A stretch of DNA of 64,000 nucleotides from Ensifer sp. LCM 4579 (GCF_001854885.1 NZ_MDDV01000009.1:24556-88555), one strand, 5' to 3'. Shown: positions 33,653-42,766, counted from the first letter of the stretch. Notes: a model not told the origin generated them from the letters alone. Numbers and translations are program-made.

Positions 33653-35428
33653 TCAAAGGGGAAAGAGCAGATAGATCGCCACGCACGTGGCCGCGCCGAC
33701 GATCAGGTTCATCGGAATGCCGACCTTCAGGAAATCGGAGAAGCGGTAATTGCCGGCGCCGTAGACCAGCGTATTGGTCTGGTAACCGATCGGCGTGGCG
33801 AAGCTGGCGCTGGCTCCCAGCATGACAGCCACCACGAACGGCCGGGGGTCCACGCCGAGCTGATTTGCCAGGCCAATGGCTAAGGGGGTGATCAACACGG
33901 CGACGGCGTTGTTGGTCACCACTTCGGTCAAAATTGAGGTGAGCGCATAAAGTGCGACGAGCGTCACGAACGGCGGCAGGCCGGCTATCCATGGAGTGAG
34001 GCTGTCGACAATGAGCGCGACAGCGCCGGTGTTCGCAAGACCCTGGCCGACAATCAGCATGGCGATGATCAGGATCAGGATCGAACCGTCGATCGAGCTC
34101 CAGGCCTCGTCGGCATCGATACAGCGCAACAGAAGCATGGCCGCGACCGCCAGCATGGCCAATATGCCGATGTCCATCAGGCCGAACGCCGCAAGGGCTA
34201 CGACCGCCGCAAGCGCGAGGACGGCGATGGGGGCCTTGCCGCGGCGATAAGGCCTGCCGCTCGCTCGCGTGATGGAAACGAGGTCGGCATCCTCCATGAG
34301 CGCGTCGAGATTGGCCGCCGGTCCTTCAAGCAAAAGCTTGTCTGCCGGACGCAGCCTCACATTCTCAAGGTCCGGACCGGGTATATGCTGATGGCGGTGG
34401 GCCCCGAGCACACGAATGCCATAGCGGCGGCCGAGCGCCAGATCCACGAGGCGCTCACCGGCGCTCGCGCGATGCGGCGCGACCACGGCTTCCACCGGTA
34501 CGGCATCCTGGGCACGTTCCAGGCCGCGGCGAAGCCCGACGCGCAACTCCGGCTTCTCGTTCAATGTCAAGAGCTCCGAGGTTGTCCCGAAGACGATCAG
34601 CGAATCGCCCTTCTTGAGTATCCGCTCGCCGAGATCGGTGCGGATCGCCTCGCCGGCGCTGCGCAGCGCCTGGATTCTGAGGCCAGGCCGATTGAAGTCG
34701 GGAATCGCGCGGATCTTCCTGCCGACATATTTGTCGTCGCCGCGGATGGTGATCTCGGACAGGAATTCTCCCTCGGCGCTTGGGGCGGCTTCATTCACGC
34801 GACGGTCCGGGAGGAGATAACGCCCGAGCAGCAACATCGTTATCGTGCCCGCCGTGGCCGCCACCACGCCGATCGGCGTTATCTCGAAGATGGAGAAGGG
34901 CGCGAGTCCCGACGACCTCGCCACGCCGTCGACCAGGATGTTGGTCGAGGTGCCGATCAGCGTGCATGTGCCGCCGAGAATCGCGGCGTAGGAGAGGGGA
35001 ATGAGCAGCCGGGTGGCGGCGATGTCGAGCGATCGCGCGAGTCGCATCACGATCGGCATCAGGATGAGAACAACCGGCGTGTTGTTCATGAAGGCGGAGG
35101 CTGTGACGGTCGCGAGGAGAAAGATCGCCACCGCGAATGTGGGCTGATGGGTCGCACGTGTGATCACCATGCCTGTCAGGCTCTCAAGCACACCGGTCCT
35201 CACCAGCGCACCGGAAAGGACGAAGAGCGCTCCAATCGTGATCGGCGCGGAATTCGAGAACGCGCCCATTGCGTCGGTCGCCGGAACGAAGCCGAACAGC
35301 AGGAACAATGCCGCGCCGCCGACCGCCGTAACTTCGGGAGGATAACGTTCGACAACGAAACCGATGAGCAGAAGCACTATGATCGCCAGGGCGACATAGG
35401 CTTCATAGCCGGCGAGAAAACTTGCCAT
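33653..35428 (-). CDS. SLC13/DASS-type transporter with central RCK_C (TrkA-C) domains
   Basis: 591-residue membrane transporter. There are hydrophobic halves at about 1-210 and 400-591, each with a conserved reentrant motif (TVTASAFMNNTPVVLILMPI; TSILTEVVTNNAVAVLITPL). Two soluble RCK_C domains lie between them (about 215-300 and 310-390; DDKYVGRKIRAIPDFNRPGL, IRVLGAHRHQHIPGPDLENV). This family transports sulfate, dicarboxylates or other anions, and the RCK domains may gate it. The substrate is not determinable. It appears monocistronic. Confidence 0.9.
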   Translation of the reverse strand: MASFLAGYEAYVALAIIVLLLIGFVVERYPPEVTAVGGAALFLLFGFVPATDAMGAFSNSAPITIGALFVLSGALVRTGVLESLTGMVITRATHQPTFAVAIFLLATVTASAFMNNTPVVLILMPIVMRLARSLDIAATRLLIPLSYAAILGGTCTLIGTSTNILVDGVARSSGLAPFSIFEITPIGVVAATAGTITMLLLGRYLLPDRRVNEAAPSAEGEFLSEITIRGDDKYVGRKIRAIPDFNRPGLRIQALRSAGEAIRTDLGERILKKGDSLIVFGTTSELLTLNEKPELRVGLRRGLERAQDAVPVEAVVAPHRASAGERLVDLALGRRYGIRVLGAHRHQHIPGPDLENVRLRPADKLLLEGPAANLDALMEDADLVSITRASGRPYRRGKAPIAVLALAAVVALAAFGLMDIGILAMLAVAAMLLLRCIDADEAWSSIDGSILILIIAMLIVGQGLANTGAVALIVDSLTPWIAGLPPFVTLVALYALTSILTEVVTNNAVAVLITPLAIGLANQLGVDPRPFVVAVMLGASASFATPIGYQTNTLVYGAGNYRFSDFLKVGIPMNLIVGAATCVAIYLLFPL

Positions 35429-35495
35429 CCATCACCCCTGGAGACCAGTTCTACGGTTGAGCGGATTTCGCCCGGAGGCAGCCGCCATAATCCAA

Positions 35496-35606
35496 CCCTG
35501 CGGGCCGGTTGAAAATGGCGACAGTGTGCGTCGAATGACTTGCCCGATGAGCCACATCGGGCCGCGCCATTCTCCTACCCTGTCGCCATTTTGAACCGGC
35601 GCAGGG
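35496..35606. repeat. Imperfect 27-bp inverted repeat pair, possible IS end remnants
   Basis: The left arm 35496-35524 (CCCTGCGGGCCGGTTGAAAA, then TGGCGACAG) is the inverted copy of 35580-35606 (CTGTCGCCATTTTGAACCGG, then CGCAGGG), with a 2-base indel and one mismatch. A small hairpin (CCCGATG/CATCGGG) lies between. It is located beside an IS630-like transposase fragment, so both probably belong to insertion debris. Confidence 0.6.
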
Positions 35607-35757
35607 CACAAGGAGTATGAGAAATGCGGGCTTGTTCGGCTGGGTGAATCTGGCCGGGCGGCTGAGCGCGTGGCGAAAGTTGGAAACCTCATGCAGACAC
35701 CACAGGGCCTATACCAGCGAGAATTGACTCCGACTTGTGCCAAATGGAGGTTTGGCA

Positions 35758-35835
35758 TGACGGGAGCGATTTCGCTACGTGTAGACTTTGACGGGCCTGC
35801 GCTCAAGAGGCCGGCGAAGACGGCAAGGCGCGCCG
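35758..35835 (+). pseudogene. Fragment of an IS630-type transposase 5' end
   Basis: The frame opens MTGAISLRVDFDGPALKRPAK, which resembles the N-terminus of rhizobial IS630-family transposases (MTxAISLRxDFDxxxLRxLA as I remember the family). After about 25 residues the similarity ends and the remaining sequence to 36029 has no transposase features. A remnant is the likeliest reading; the assignment rests on memory of the family pattern. Confidence 0.45.
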
Positions 35836-36029
35836 CTCACGGCGGAGAACGTGGCGGAGGAAGCGGAAGGCTGGGTGACGCCGGCAAGTCCCTCCGGCGG
35901 TCCGACTGGCTGGCGCGGCCAGTCGAGCACCTTGTTCAAAGGTTTCGAACGCAGGATCGAAGGGTGGCACAGCGCCCGCGCGTCAGAACAGACGCGAGGC
36001 GCCGCATGAGACGTGAAGCCGCGGGCGGC

Positions 36030-36986
36030 TCAATAGCCGCCCACGATCGGCAGGATTTCGCCGGTAATGTAGCTGGAGCAATGCGGTGAAGCGAGGAAGA
36101 CATAGGCGGGCGCGATCTCCTCCGGCTGGGCCGCCCGTTTCATCGGCGTATTCGCGCCGAATTTTTCGACCGCCTCGGCCGGCTTGTCGGAGGGATTGAG
36201 CGGCGTCCAGACCGGGCCGGGTGCGACCGCATTGACGCGGATGCCTTTCGGCACGAGCTGGCCGGAAAGCGCGCGCGTGAAGGCGTGAATGCCCCCTTTG
36301 GTCATCGAATAGTCCAGCAGGTCCTTCGAGCCCTCGAGCCCCGTCACCGAGCCGGTGTTGATGATGGTCGATCCGTTCGGCATGTGCGGGATCGCGGCCT
36401 TCGCCATGTAGAAATACCCGTAGAGATTGGTCTTCAGCGTCTCGTCGAAATGCTCCTCGCTCAGGTCTTCGATGTCATAGCTATGAACCTGGAAGGCGGC
36501 ATTGTTGACGAGAACATCGAGGTGGCCGAACGTCTTCACGGTCTCTTCCACAGCCCGACGGCAGAAGTCCGGGTCCTTCACGTCGCCGCGGATGGTAAGG
36601 CACCGCCGACCTTCCTTCTCGACGGCGCTCCGGGTGTCGCCGGCGTCCTCGGTCTCGTCGAGATGCACGATCGCCACGTCCGCGCCTTCGCGCGCAAAGA
36701 GCACGGCCACCGAGCGGCCGATCCCGGAATCGCCGCCGGTGATCAGCGCGACCTTGTCCTTCAGCTTCTCCGATCCCTTGTAGAAGGGCGCATCATACAT
36801 CGGCTGAAGCGGCAGCTCGGCTTCGCTGCCGGGCTTTGCCTGGTGAACCTTCGGAAGCGGCGGTTCGGGATAGCGCCTGGCGCCGGCCTGCATCGCGCCC
36901 TTGCTTTCAGGCTTGCCCTTCTTGTCGGCGGCCGCCACTTCGGTCTGGATCTCGCGTTGCTTCTTGGCGGTTGCTGAAGATTTCAT
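36030..36986 (-). CDS. NAD(P)-dependent short-chain dehydrogenase (YghA-like)
   Basis: 318-residue classical SDR with a 70-residue polar N-terminal extension (KSSATAKKQREIQTEVAAAD, then MYDAPFYKGSEKLKDK) as in the YghA/GsDH-like group. The cofactor motif is TGGDSGIGRSVA, then NNAAFQ, catalytic Ser in NTGSVTG and YSMTKGG (Tyr-x3-Lys), ending in the usual IVGGY. Stress-induced homologues of this layout exist in many alphaproteobacteria, but substrates are not established. The ribosome site GGAGGC lies a few bases before ATG 36986. The 600 bases downstream hold only IS debris. Confidence 0.9.
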   Translation of the reverse strand: MKSSATAKKQREIQTEVAAADKKGKPESKGAMQAGARRYPEPPLPKVHQAKPGSEAELPLQPMYDAPFYKGSEKLKDKVALITGGDSGIGRSVAVLFAREGADVAIVHLDETEDAGDTRSAVEKEGRRCLTIRGDVKDPDFCRRAVEETVKTFGHLDVLVNNAAFQVHSYDIEDLSEEHFDETLKTNLYGYFYMAKAAIPHMPNGSTIINTGSVTGLEGSKDLLDYSMTKGGIHAFTRALSGQLVPKGIRVNAVAPGPVWTPLNPSDKPAEAVEKFGANTPMKRAAQPEEIAPAYVFLASPHCSSYITGEILPIVGGY

Positions 36987-37139
36987 GGGAGGCTCCTTTC
37001 GGTTCTCGCTCTAGAACTCGTGCGGAGGGCAAAGGTTGCGCGAGGGCGTGGAATGCGTTGCGCTTCCAATCGCCGGCCAATCGGCGGCCCGGCAGGTGTC
37101 GGCCAGCCTCGGCGGCCATTGTTCCGGGCGAGCATCGCG

Positions 37140-38420
37140 TCAAAGCGCGAGCATGGCGACCGTGCCAGCGGCCATGACGATCGCGGTGAGGCCGCCGCCG
37201 GTCGCCATCCACCAGGGCGCGGTCAGTTGCCCCATGATGCGCGGATTGATGGCCATCATGGTGATGGCCGCGACCAACGGGGCGGCGAGCATGCCGTTGA
37301 TGACCGCACTCCAATAGAGCATCAGGAAAGGATCGAGGCCCGCAAGGAACACGGCGACGCTTCCAAGCGTCGCTGCGGCTATGATCCCATAAAATGCCTT
37401 GGCCCTTCTAAACGGCTTGTTCAGACCCTGCGGCCATTGGAAGAGTTCGGCAACGGCATAGGCAGCCGACCCGGCCAGGACGGGGACCGCCAACATTCCG
37501 GTGCCGATGATCCCGGCGGAGAACAGGATGAAGGCAAACTCGCCGGCGACCGGCCGGAGTGCCTCCGCTGCCTCAGCCGACGTTTCGATGCGGGTCACGC
37601 CGTTCCGGTGAAGCGTGGCGGCCGTCGCGAGGATGATGAACAGCGCCACGAGATTGGAAAAACCCATGCCGATAAGCGTGTCGAGGCGGATGCGCGCCAG
37701 TTCCGGTGCGGCTGCGTCAGGCTTCGCCTTCAGTCTTGACCGCTGCCGGCGTTGGAGTTCCTCGACCTCCTGCGCAGCCTGCCAGAAAAACAGGTAGGGA
37801 CTGATCGTGGTGCCCAGAATCGCAAGCAGCGCCATTGCGTGCCGGCCATCCAGCGAAAATGTCGGGAGGAAAATACCGCGCAATGCCTCCGACCAGGGAA
37901 TGTCGACGGCGAGGACGACGGCGACATAGGCAAAAAGCGAGAGGGTCAGCCACTTGAGCAGAAGCGCGTACCGCCCGTAGGGCACAAACACTTCGAGGCA
38001 AACGCAGAGTATTGCAAAGAGCGCGGCGTAGAGAACCTGTGGGCCGTCGATCAGGAGGTAAAGGGCTGCGCCCATGGCTCCAAGGTTGGCGCCTATATTG
38101 ACGAAGTTTGCGGCAAACAGCATCGACACGGCAGTCCTTGCCAGCCACAGGGGATAGTGCCGGCGCAGGTTCTCGGCCACGCCACGACCGGTTACGGCGC
38201 CTATGCCGGCGCTCAATCCCTGGACCGTCGCCATCAGGGGATAGGTGAGGACCATCGTCCAGCCGAGAGTGAAACCGAATTGCGCGCCGACCTGGCTGTA
38301 GGTGGCGATGCCGCTCGGGTCATCATCGGCGGCCCCGGTCACAAGTCCTGCGCGGAGCCCTTTAAAGATATTGAGTAGCTGTCGTTTCGCCGGTTGCGGA
38401 GGAGACGAGGTTTCCGCCAT
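37140..38420 (-). CDS. Nramp-family divalent metal transporter (atypical metal site)
   Basis: 426-residue membrane protein with about eleven hydrophobic segments and overall Nramp layout. The first-helix motif reads DDDPSGIATYSQ rather than DPGN, and the sixth-helix motif LGTTISPYLFFW rather than GAxxMPH, so the metal-ligand Asn and Met are replaced by Gly and Ser. This recalls Nramp-related proteins with altered ion choice (for example magnesium), not canonical MntH. The start at 38420 (MAETSSPPQP) has GGAG nine bases upstream; the frame is open to 38498. Confidence 0.85.
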   Translation of the reverse strand: MAETSSPPQPAKRQLLNIFKGLRAGLVTGAADDDPSGIATYSQVGAQFGFTLGWTMVLTYPLMATVQGLSAGIGAVTGRGVAENLRRHYPLWLARTAVSMLFAANFVNIGANLGAMGAALYLLIDGPQVLYAALFAILCVCLEVFVPYGRYALLLKWLTLSLFAYVAVVLAVDIPWSEALRGIFLPTFSLDGRHAMALLAILGTTISPYLFFWQAAQEVEELQRRQRSRLKAKPDAAAPELARIRLDTLIGMGFSNLVALFIILATAATLHRNGVTRIETSAEAAEALRPVAGEFAFILFSAGIIGTGMLAVPVLAGSAAYAVAELFQWPQGLNKPFRRAKAFYGIIAAATLGSVAVFLAGLDPFLMLYWSAVINGMLAAPLVAAITMMAINPRIMGQLTAPWWMATGGGLTAIVMAAGTVAMLAL

Positions 38421-38540
38421 GTCAGACCGCTCCGGGCTTGTCATTGGCAGGAGCCGGAATGTGAGTACCGGTGACCCGCCAAGGACCGGGTCCCGCACAT
38501 TCAGCTATATTTTTCCATCTACGAGTCGCCATCCAGCATC

Positions 38541-38598
38541 CCGATGCGCAGAGTTGCAGCGATCTTTGCGAGTCTGAAAGGACGCGCGGCGCTGTAGT
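38541..38598. repeat. Rhizobial A-box palindromic repeat
   Basis: Module TTGCAGCGATCTTTGCGAGTC with its partner GACGCGCGGCGCTGTAG, related to those at 28693 and 8749. It lies in the gap between the Nramp and XRE-cupin genes. Confidence 0.7.
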
Positions 38599-38711
38599 GT
38601 CGGCTTGTAACGACACCGCGAGCCGCGGGAATAATGCTCATGACGGTACGTTGTTCCGCACTCCACACAGATCGACCCTGTCGCCTCCCGGCTCGGCTGT
38701 CGCGCAAACGC

Positions 38712-39305
38712 TCACGGCGCCGTGACGACGATCGCGGAACACCGTCCGCGTCCCCTTCGGCAATAGCCGTGGCTTACGCCGGAATCGAAATAGGCGGCGT
38801 CCCCTTTTCCAAGCAACACGGTCTCCTCGCCCACCGTCAATTCGAGCTCACCGTCGATTATGAAGACCAACTCGGCACTTCCGTGCTGGTGCGGGTCGGA
38901 CGGCCGCGAATCCATCGGGAATTCCGCATAGAAACTCTCCATCCGGCGGTCGGGAGCCGGATAGTCGAGGCTCTCGAACAGGTAGGCCGGCGGCCCCTTT
39001 GCCGGCGGTACCGGCAGGCGCAGGCGCTCTCCGGCCCGAACGACGGAGACCCGCGGACGCTGCTTTTCCTGGCTGAAGAAATGGTCGAGGCCGACGCCGA
39101 ACACCATTGCGATACGCACCAGGGTTGGAAGCGTGGGGAAGAGCCGCCCCCGCTCGATCTTCGACAGCATTGCGGTGGACAGTCCTGAATGGGCGGCAAG
39201 CTGCGTCAGAGCGAGCTTCTTCTTGAGGCGAAGAGCGCGGACCCGGGGCCCAATTTGATAGCGCTCCAGTTCCGTTTCGAGCGTCTGCGAAAGCCTGTCC
39301 ATCAA
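38712..39305 (-). CDS. XRE-family regulator with C-terminal cupin domain
   Basis: 197-residue regulator. The HTH_3 DNA-binding domain lies at about 18-75 (RALRLKKKLALTQLAAHSGL; STAMLSKIERGRLFPTLPTL), followed by a single cupin at about 115-190 (DPHQHGSAELVFIIDGELEL; GDAAYFDSGVSHGYCRRG). The histidines in HQHG and VSHGY are typical cupin metal ligands. Such regulators control amine, amino-acid or stress genes in response to a small molecule bound by the cupin. The nearest candidate target is the divergent fasciclin gene; this is inference from position. Confidence 0.9.
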   Translation of the reverse strand: MMDRLSQTLETELERYQIGPRVRALRLKKKLALTQLAAHSGLSTAMLSKIERGRLFPTLPTLVRIAMVFGVGLDHFFSQEKQRPRVSVVRAGERLRLPVPPAKGPPAYLFESLDYPAPDRRMESFYAEFPMDSRPSDPHQHGSAELVFIIDGELELTVGEETVLLGKGDAAYFDSGVSHGYCRRGRGRCSAIVVTAP

Positions 39306-39466
39306 GTCGTTTTCCTATCATGCCCTGTCAATGTGCAAGTTTATCATACCATGAAAACAGATGTAACTATCACGAAATATTGAGTGGAAAGAAAACTCAG
39401 TTTCGTTGAATGAAAACTCTACCGTATGGCAATAGTGCCGACGGTTCCGCACAGGAGTCCAAGCGA

Positions 39467-39967
39467 ATGACGTTCAAGTTTGCACAGAAAGCGGCCATTG
39501 CCGTTGCAACCATGGGACTGGTTCTCGGGCTGAAGGCCGGCATCGCTGCAGAGAAGGACATTGTCGACACGGCCGCCGGGGCCGGGCAGTTTCAGACGCT
39601 TGCCGCTGCTATCGACGCTGCAGGTCTCACCGAAACGCTGAAGGGAGCCGGTCCGTTCACCGTCTTTGCCCCGACCGATGACGCCTTCTCCAAGCTGCCG
39701 GCCGGCACGGTTGAAAACCTTCTGAAGCCGGAGAACAGGGAGAAGCTGGTAAGCGTGCTGACCTATCACGTGGTTCCGGGCAAGGTCCTGGCTGCAGATG
39801 TGGTGAAACTGAACGCGGCGAAAACCGTCAACGGCCAGATCATCACGATCAAGACGTCCGGCAACCGCGTGATGGTCAACGGCGCCAATGTGACGGCGAC
39901 CGATATCGACGCCTCGAATGGCGTCATCCATGTCCTCGACGAGGTGATCCTGCCGCCGGAAGGCTGA
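39467..39967 (+). CDS. Secreted fasciclin (FAS1) domain protein, Nex18-like
   Basis: 166-residue protein with a signal peptide ([20 protein letters not shown], cleavage near IAA) and one FAS1 domain at about 35-165. The two conserved FAS1 boxes are [20 protein letters not shown] and the YHVVPGK segment, followed by [14 protein letters not shown]. Single-domain FAS1 proteins are periplasmic or surface adhesion-like proteins; Nex18 of Sinorhizobium is a symbiotically induced example. The start at 39467 follows CAGGAGT; the frame extends upstream to 39410 without support. A strong hairpin follows the stop. Confidence 0.9.
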   Translation: MTFKFAQKAAIAVATMGLVLGLKAGIAAEKDIVDTAAGAGQFQTLAAAIDAAGLTETLKGAGPFTVFAPTDDAFSKLPAGTVENLLKPENREKLVSVLTYHVVPGKVLAADVVKLNAAKTVNGQIITIKTSGNRVMVNGANVTATDIDASNGVIHVLDEVILPPEG

Positions 39968-39985
39968 CAAATGGTGCTCAACGCT

Positions 39986-40011
39986 CGAGGGGGCGCGTCG
40001 GCGCCCCCTCG
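39986..40011 (+). terminator. GC-rich hairpin after the fasciclin gene
   Basis: Perfect 11-bp stem, CGAGGGGGCGC (39986-39996) with GCGCCCCCTCG (40001-40011), loop GTCG. There is no T-run. It ends just before the ribosome site of the DUF378 remnant, so it may attenuate read-through. Confidence 0.6.
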
Positions 40012-40023
40012 ATGGAGGAAAAG

Positions 40024-40246
40024 ATGAAGATTGTGAACCTGATTACACTCGCCCTCGTCATCGTGGGCAGATTGAACTGGGGCCTCGTAGGCCCTTTTCG
40101 GGTTCGACCTTGTGGCTGCACTGTTCGGCGCCGGCTCGGGGCTTTCGCGCACCGTCTATATCGCAGTCGGTGTATCCGCCGCGGCGCAGCTCGTGCCGCT
40201 CCTCTCGACCTTCGGCGGCGGCAGAGTCACCGCCGAACGGGGCTGA
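40024..40246 (+). pseudogene. Frameshifted DUF378 small membrane protein gene
   Basis: Starts MKIVNLITLALVIVGRLNWGLVG, the DUF378 N-terminus, then shifts frame. If one C is removed from the run in GGCCCTTTTCGG (about 40090-40101), the reading continues as LFGFDLVAALFGAGSGLSRT and VYIAVGVSAAAQLVPLLSTF to a stop at 40244-40246. That restores a two-helix protein of about 73 residues. The usual VGGLNWG also reads VGRLNWG here. Either a real inactivation or a sequencing error in a C/T run. Confidence 0.75.
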
Positions 40247-40293
40247 TGCGGTTACCGCGCGCCCGGTGAAGGCATCCCCAAAGGCGAACGATC

Positions 40294-40794
40294 ATGGCAT
40301 GGGTGGAAGTGAACGATCGCATGCAGCAGGGCTACCGATACGCGCTGGCCGCGCCCGCCGGGCAAGACTTTCACGTGGACTTCACCCCGGACCTCACCCC
40401 CGCCGAAATGCTGGCGCTCGGGGTTTTCGGCGGTAAGTACATGACGGACTGCCAGGACGAGTTTCCGAAGGATTGGTTTGCTGCCGCGCGGCTGTCGCCG
40501 CGACGGAACGCTCGGCTCAATTTCTTCGGGGTCGAAGCCAGTCAGCGGCTCAGTGTGTGGCGTGCCAAGGGCTGGCTGCATCCCGACGATCCGCGCGGAT
40601 GGTTTCAGTGGTACTGCCGCTATTTCCTGGGGCGGCGGTTGGCCGGTGAGGACCAACGCCAGATTGGACGATGGAAAGCCATGCGACGCCACCTGGTCCA
40701 GCTTGGCCACCATTGCGAGCGATGCGACTGGCGTTGCCGGCCGCGTCAGCGACAGGCGCTGCTGCAATGGGCCTATGACAGCCGCGGTCTCTGA
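40294..40794 (+). CDS. Conserved hypothetical protein
   Basis: 166-residue soluble protein rich in Trp, Arg and Tyr. It contains TDCQDEFPKDWFAAARLSPR, then ARLNFFGVEASQRLSVWRAK, WFQWYCRYFLGRRLAGEDQR and RPRQRQALLQWAYDSRGL. The paired aromatic/basic segment and the C-terminal CRPRQRQALLQWAYD give it the look of a conserved bacterial family, but I cannot name a function. No signal peptide or membrane span. The start at 40294 is the first ATG of the frame and lies 47 bases after the DUF378 remnant. It may be co-transcribed with the CDF gene downstream. Confidence 0.7.
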   Translation: MAWVEVNDRMQQGYRYALAAPAGQDFHVDFTPDLTPAEMLALGVFGGKYMTDCQDEFPKDWFAAARLSPRRNARLNFFGVEASQRLSVWRAKGWLHPDDPRGWFQWYCRYFLGRRLAGEDQRQIGRWKAMRRHLVQLGHHCERCDWRCRPRQRQALLQWAYDSRGL

Positions 40795-40918
40795 GGGCCA
40801 CGGGTGCAGAACTGCCCGGAGCAAGGGAACCGGGTGCTCCATTCGCGGCTTTAGCGGAAGCAGGTGCCGACGGATGCCTTTCGAGCCGGCATCTCCGACC
40901 GGCTGCGGGAGAGGGCCC

Positions 40919-41827
40919 ATGGCGCATGCGCACACGGGACGAGATCACGAGGAAAGTGGCTGGCGCTATCTCGTGGCGCTTGTCCTCAACATTGGCATCG
41001 CCCTCGCCGAGCTCGTCGGCGGCGTCCTCTCCGGCAGCCTGTCGCTGATCGCCGATGCGGCCCACAACGCCAGCGACGCCGCCTCGATCGGCGTCTCTTT
41101 CGTCGCCTGGCGGATTTCGAAGCGTGAGCCGGACAGGCGGCGGACCTTCGGTTACCGGCGGGCCGAGACGATCGGTGCGCTCATCAATCTCACGACGCTC
41201 TTCGTCATCGGAGTCTATCTCCTCTACGAGGCCGCGAGCCGCCTCATCGATCCGCAGGAGATCGGCGGATGGGCCATGGTCGTCGTCGGCGTGATCGCCT
41301 TCGTCGAGGACCTCGCCTCCGTCTGGGTGCTGTCGAAGAACCGTGGCAGCCTCAACATGAAGAGCGCCTTCCTGCACATGGTCGCCGATACGATGGCGAC
41401 GGTCGGCGTCATCATCGGCGGCATCCTTGTGCTGCTCTTCGACATTGCCTGGATCGATCCGGTCGTCACCGCGGCGATCGCCGTCTACATCTTCATCCAT
41501 GCCTATCGGGAAATCCGCCACGCGATCGCGCTCTTGATGGAAAGTGCGCCGGCGGACCTGGACCTCGATGAGCTCGTGGGCCAGGTGGAGGCGATCGCAG
41601 GCGTGGAGGACCTGCATCACGTCCACGTCTGGCAGCCCGATGAGACACGCAGGGCACTGGAGGCGCATGTCGCAGTGTCGGAGCGGGATCTGGAGAAAGC
41701 CGATCAGTTGAAGAAGCGGATCAAGGCGTTGCTGCTCGATCGCTACGGCATCGGTCACGCCATGCTGGAAATCGAGTTGGCGGCGAACGTCGATCACGAC
41801 CGCGACGTCATCGGCAGGGAGCATTGA
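40919..41827 (+). CDS. Cation diffusion facilitator (CzcD/ZitB-type metal exporter)
   Basis: 302-residue six-helix zinc/cobalt-type exporter. The N-terminal HAHTGRDHEE is a short metal-binding stretch. The transport site is visible as SLIADAAHNASDAASIG (HxxxD in helix 2) and FLHMVADTMATVGVI (HxxxD in helix 5). The C-terminal cytoplasmic domain contains LHHVHVWQPDETRRALEAHV. It exchanges Zn2+ or a similar ion for protons at the inner membrane. The ATG at 40919 follows GGGAGAGG. An imperfect GGAAC-N16-GGCT sequence about 90 bases upstream may be a weak stress promoter. Confidence 0.92.
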   Translation: MAHAHTGRDHEESGWRYLVALVLNIGIALAELVGGVLSGSLSLIADAAHNASDAASIGVSFVAWRISKREPDRRRTFGYRRAETIGALINLTTLFVIGVYLLYEAASRLIDPQEIGGWAMVVVGVIAFVEDLASVWVLSKNRGSLNMKSAFLHMVADTMATVGVIIGGILVLLFDIAWIDPVVTAAIAVYIFIHAYREIRHAIALLMESAPADLDLDELVGQVEAIAGVEDLHHVHVWQPDETRRALEAHVAVSERDLEKADQLKKRIKALLLDRYGIGHAMLEIELAANVDHDRDVIGREH

Positions 41828-41847
41828 CGCGGCCGCATTCGCCGGTT

Positions 41848-42654
41848 CTAACTCTCGTTTGCCGATACTTTCGAGCCCTCCGAACCGGGACCGCCGAACC
41901 CGGCGACGGTCGAGCCGCCTTCACGCCCGCGCCTTGCCGGAGGCGCCCGCGGCGGTGCCTCGGCGCCGGGATGCAGATAGCCGGGATCGAACTCCGCAAG
42001 TCGCGCGAGACCAGCGGGATCGCGGATCACAATGGCGTTGCGGTGCTGCTCGATCAGCCCCATCGCCTTGAGCTTGGCGATCGTGCGGCTGACATGTTCC
42101 GTCGTCAGGCCCAGGAAGTCGCCGATCCATCGCTGCGGCAGCAGGATGCGCTTCGCACGCGAAGGCGCGACACCCGCGAGCTCCCGACGCAGTCTGAATT
42201 CGGTCAGCAGATGCGCCAGCCGCCGGATCGCGGGGCGTCGACCGACGCTCAGCAGACGCTCGAACAGGATGGAACGGTTCCGAGTTTCCTGATGGAGGAG
42301 CAGGACAGGTATCTGCGGATAGCGTGCAAACAGGTCGAGAATCCTGGCGGTTGAGATCTCCACGACCTCCACGTCCGTCAGCGCGGCAAGAAAATGGTCC
42401 GACACGCCGAAAAGGATGCAGCCGAGATCACAGAACCTCGCCGGGAAAACCAGATCCGCACTCTGCCTTTCACCGTTCGGGAGAATGCGGTACTGAGCCG
42501 CCAGTCCCTCGACGAGTATCCTCGCGGCACCGCAGGGCTCGTCCGGCCTGTATATCGTGTCACCGCGCTGGAACCGCCGGATTTCTCTCGGAGTGTCCAG
42601 GATCGCTTGTTTTTCCGGTTCGGCGAGAGGCAGATGACGGACAAATCTTATCAT
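41848..42654 (-). CDS. Crp/Fnr-family transcriptional regulator (FixK-like)
   Basis: 268-residue regulator. The cyclic-nucleotide-binding fold lies at about 20-130 (GDTIYRPDEPCGAARILVEG; PARFCDLGCILFG) and the Crp-type HTH at about 170-215 (LPQRWIGDFLGLTTEHVSRT; IAKLKAMGLIEQHRN). The E-x2-SR recognition signature (EHVSRT) suggests an FNR-type TTGAT-N4-ATCAA site. The N-terminal cysteine cluster of oxygen-sensing Fnr is absent, so it resembles FixK/NnrR. The C-terminal 35 residues are a low-complexity Gly/Pro/Ala tail. A near-perfect FNR box lies in the divergent promoter region (42767-42780). Confidence 0.9.
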   Translation of the reverse strand: MIRFVRHLPLAEPEKQAILDTPREIRRFQRGDTIYRPDEPCGAARILVEGLAAQYRILPNGERQSADLVFPARFCDLGCILFGVSDHFLAALTDVEVVEISTARILDLFARYPQIPVLLLHQETRNRSILFERLLSVGRRPAIRRLAHLLTEFRLRRELAGVAPSRAKRILLPQRWIGDFLGLTTEHVSRTIAKLKAMGLIEQHRNAIVIRDPAGLARLAEFDPGYLHPGAEAPPRAPPARRGREGGSTVAGFGGPGSEGSKVSANES

Positions 42655-42766
42655 ACGTCTTTACCGTTCGTGATCGTCTTCGGTCGACCAGAGGTTGCGC
42701 GGGCTGTGCTGCGGCAGCGCTCGAACGAGCCTTCTGGTAGAGCACGTGCATCGCTGACCGCTGTCC

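Noticed and set aside
35617..35727. A 36-codon open frame behind AAGGAG (MRNAGLFGWVNLAGRLSAWR)
   Set aside because: Start spacing is poor and it lies in insertion debris. No conserved small-protein family is recognised.
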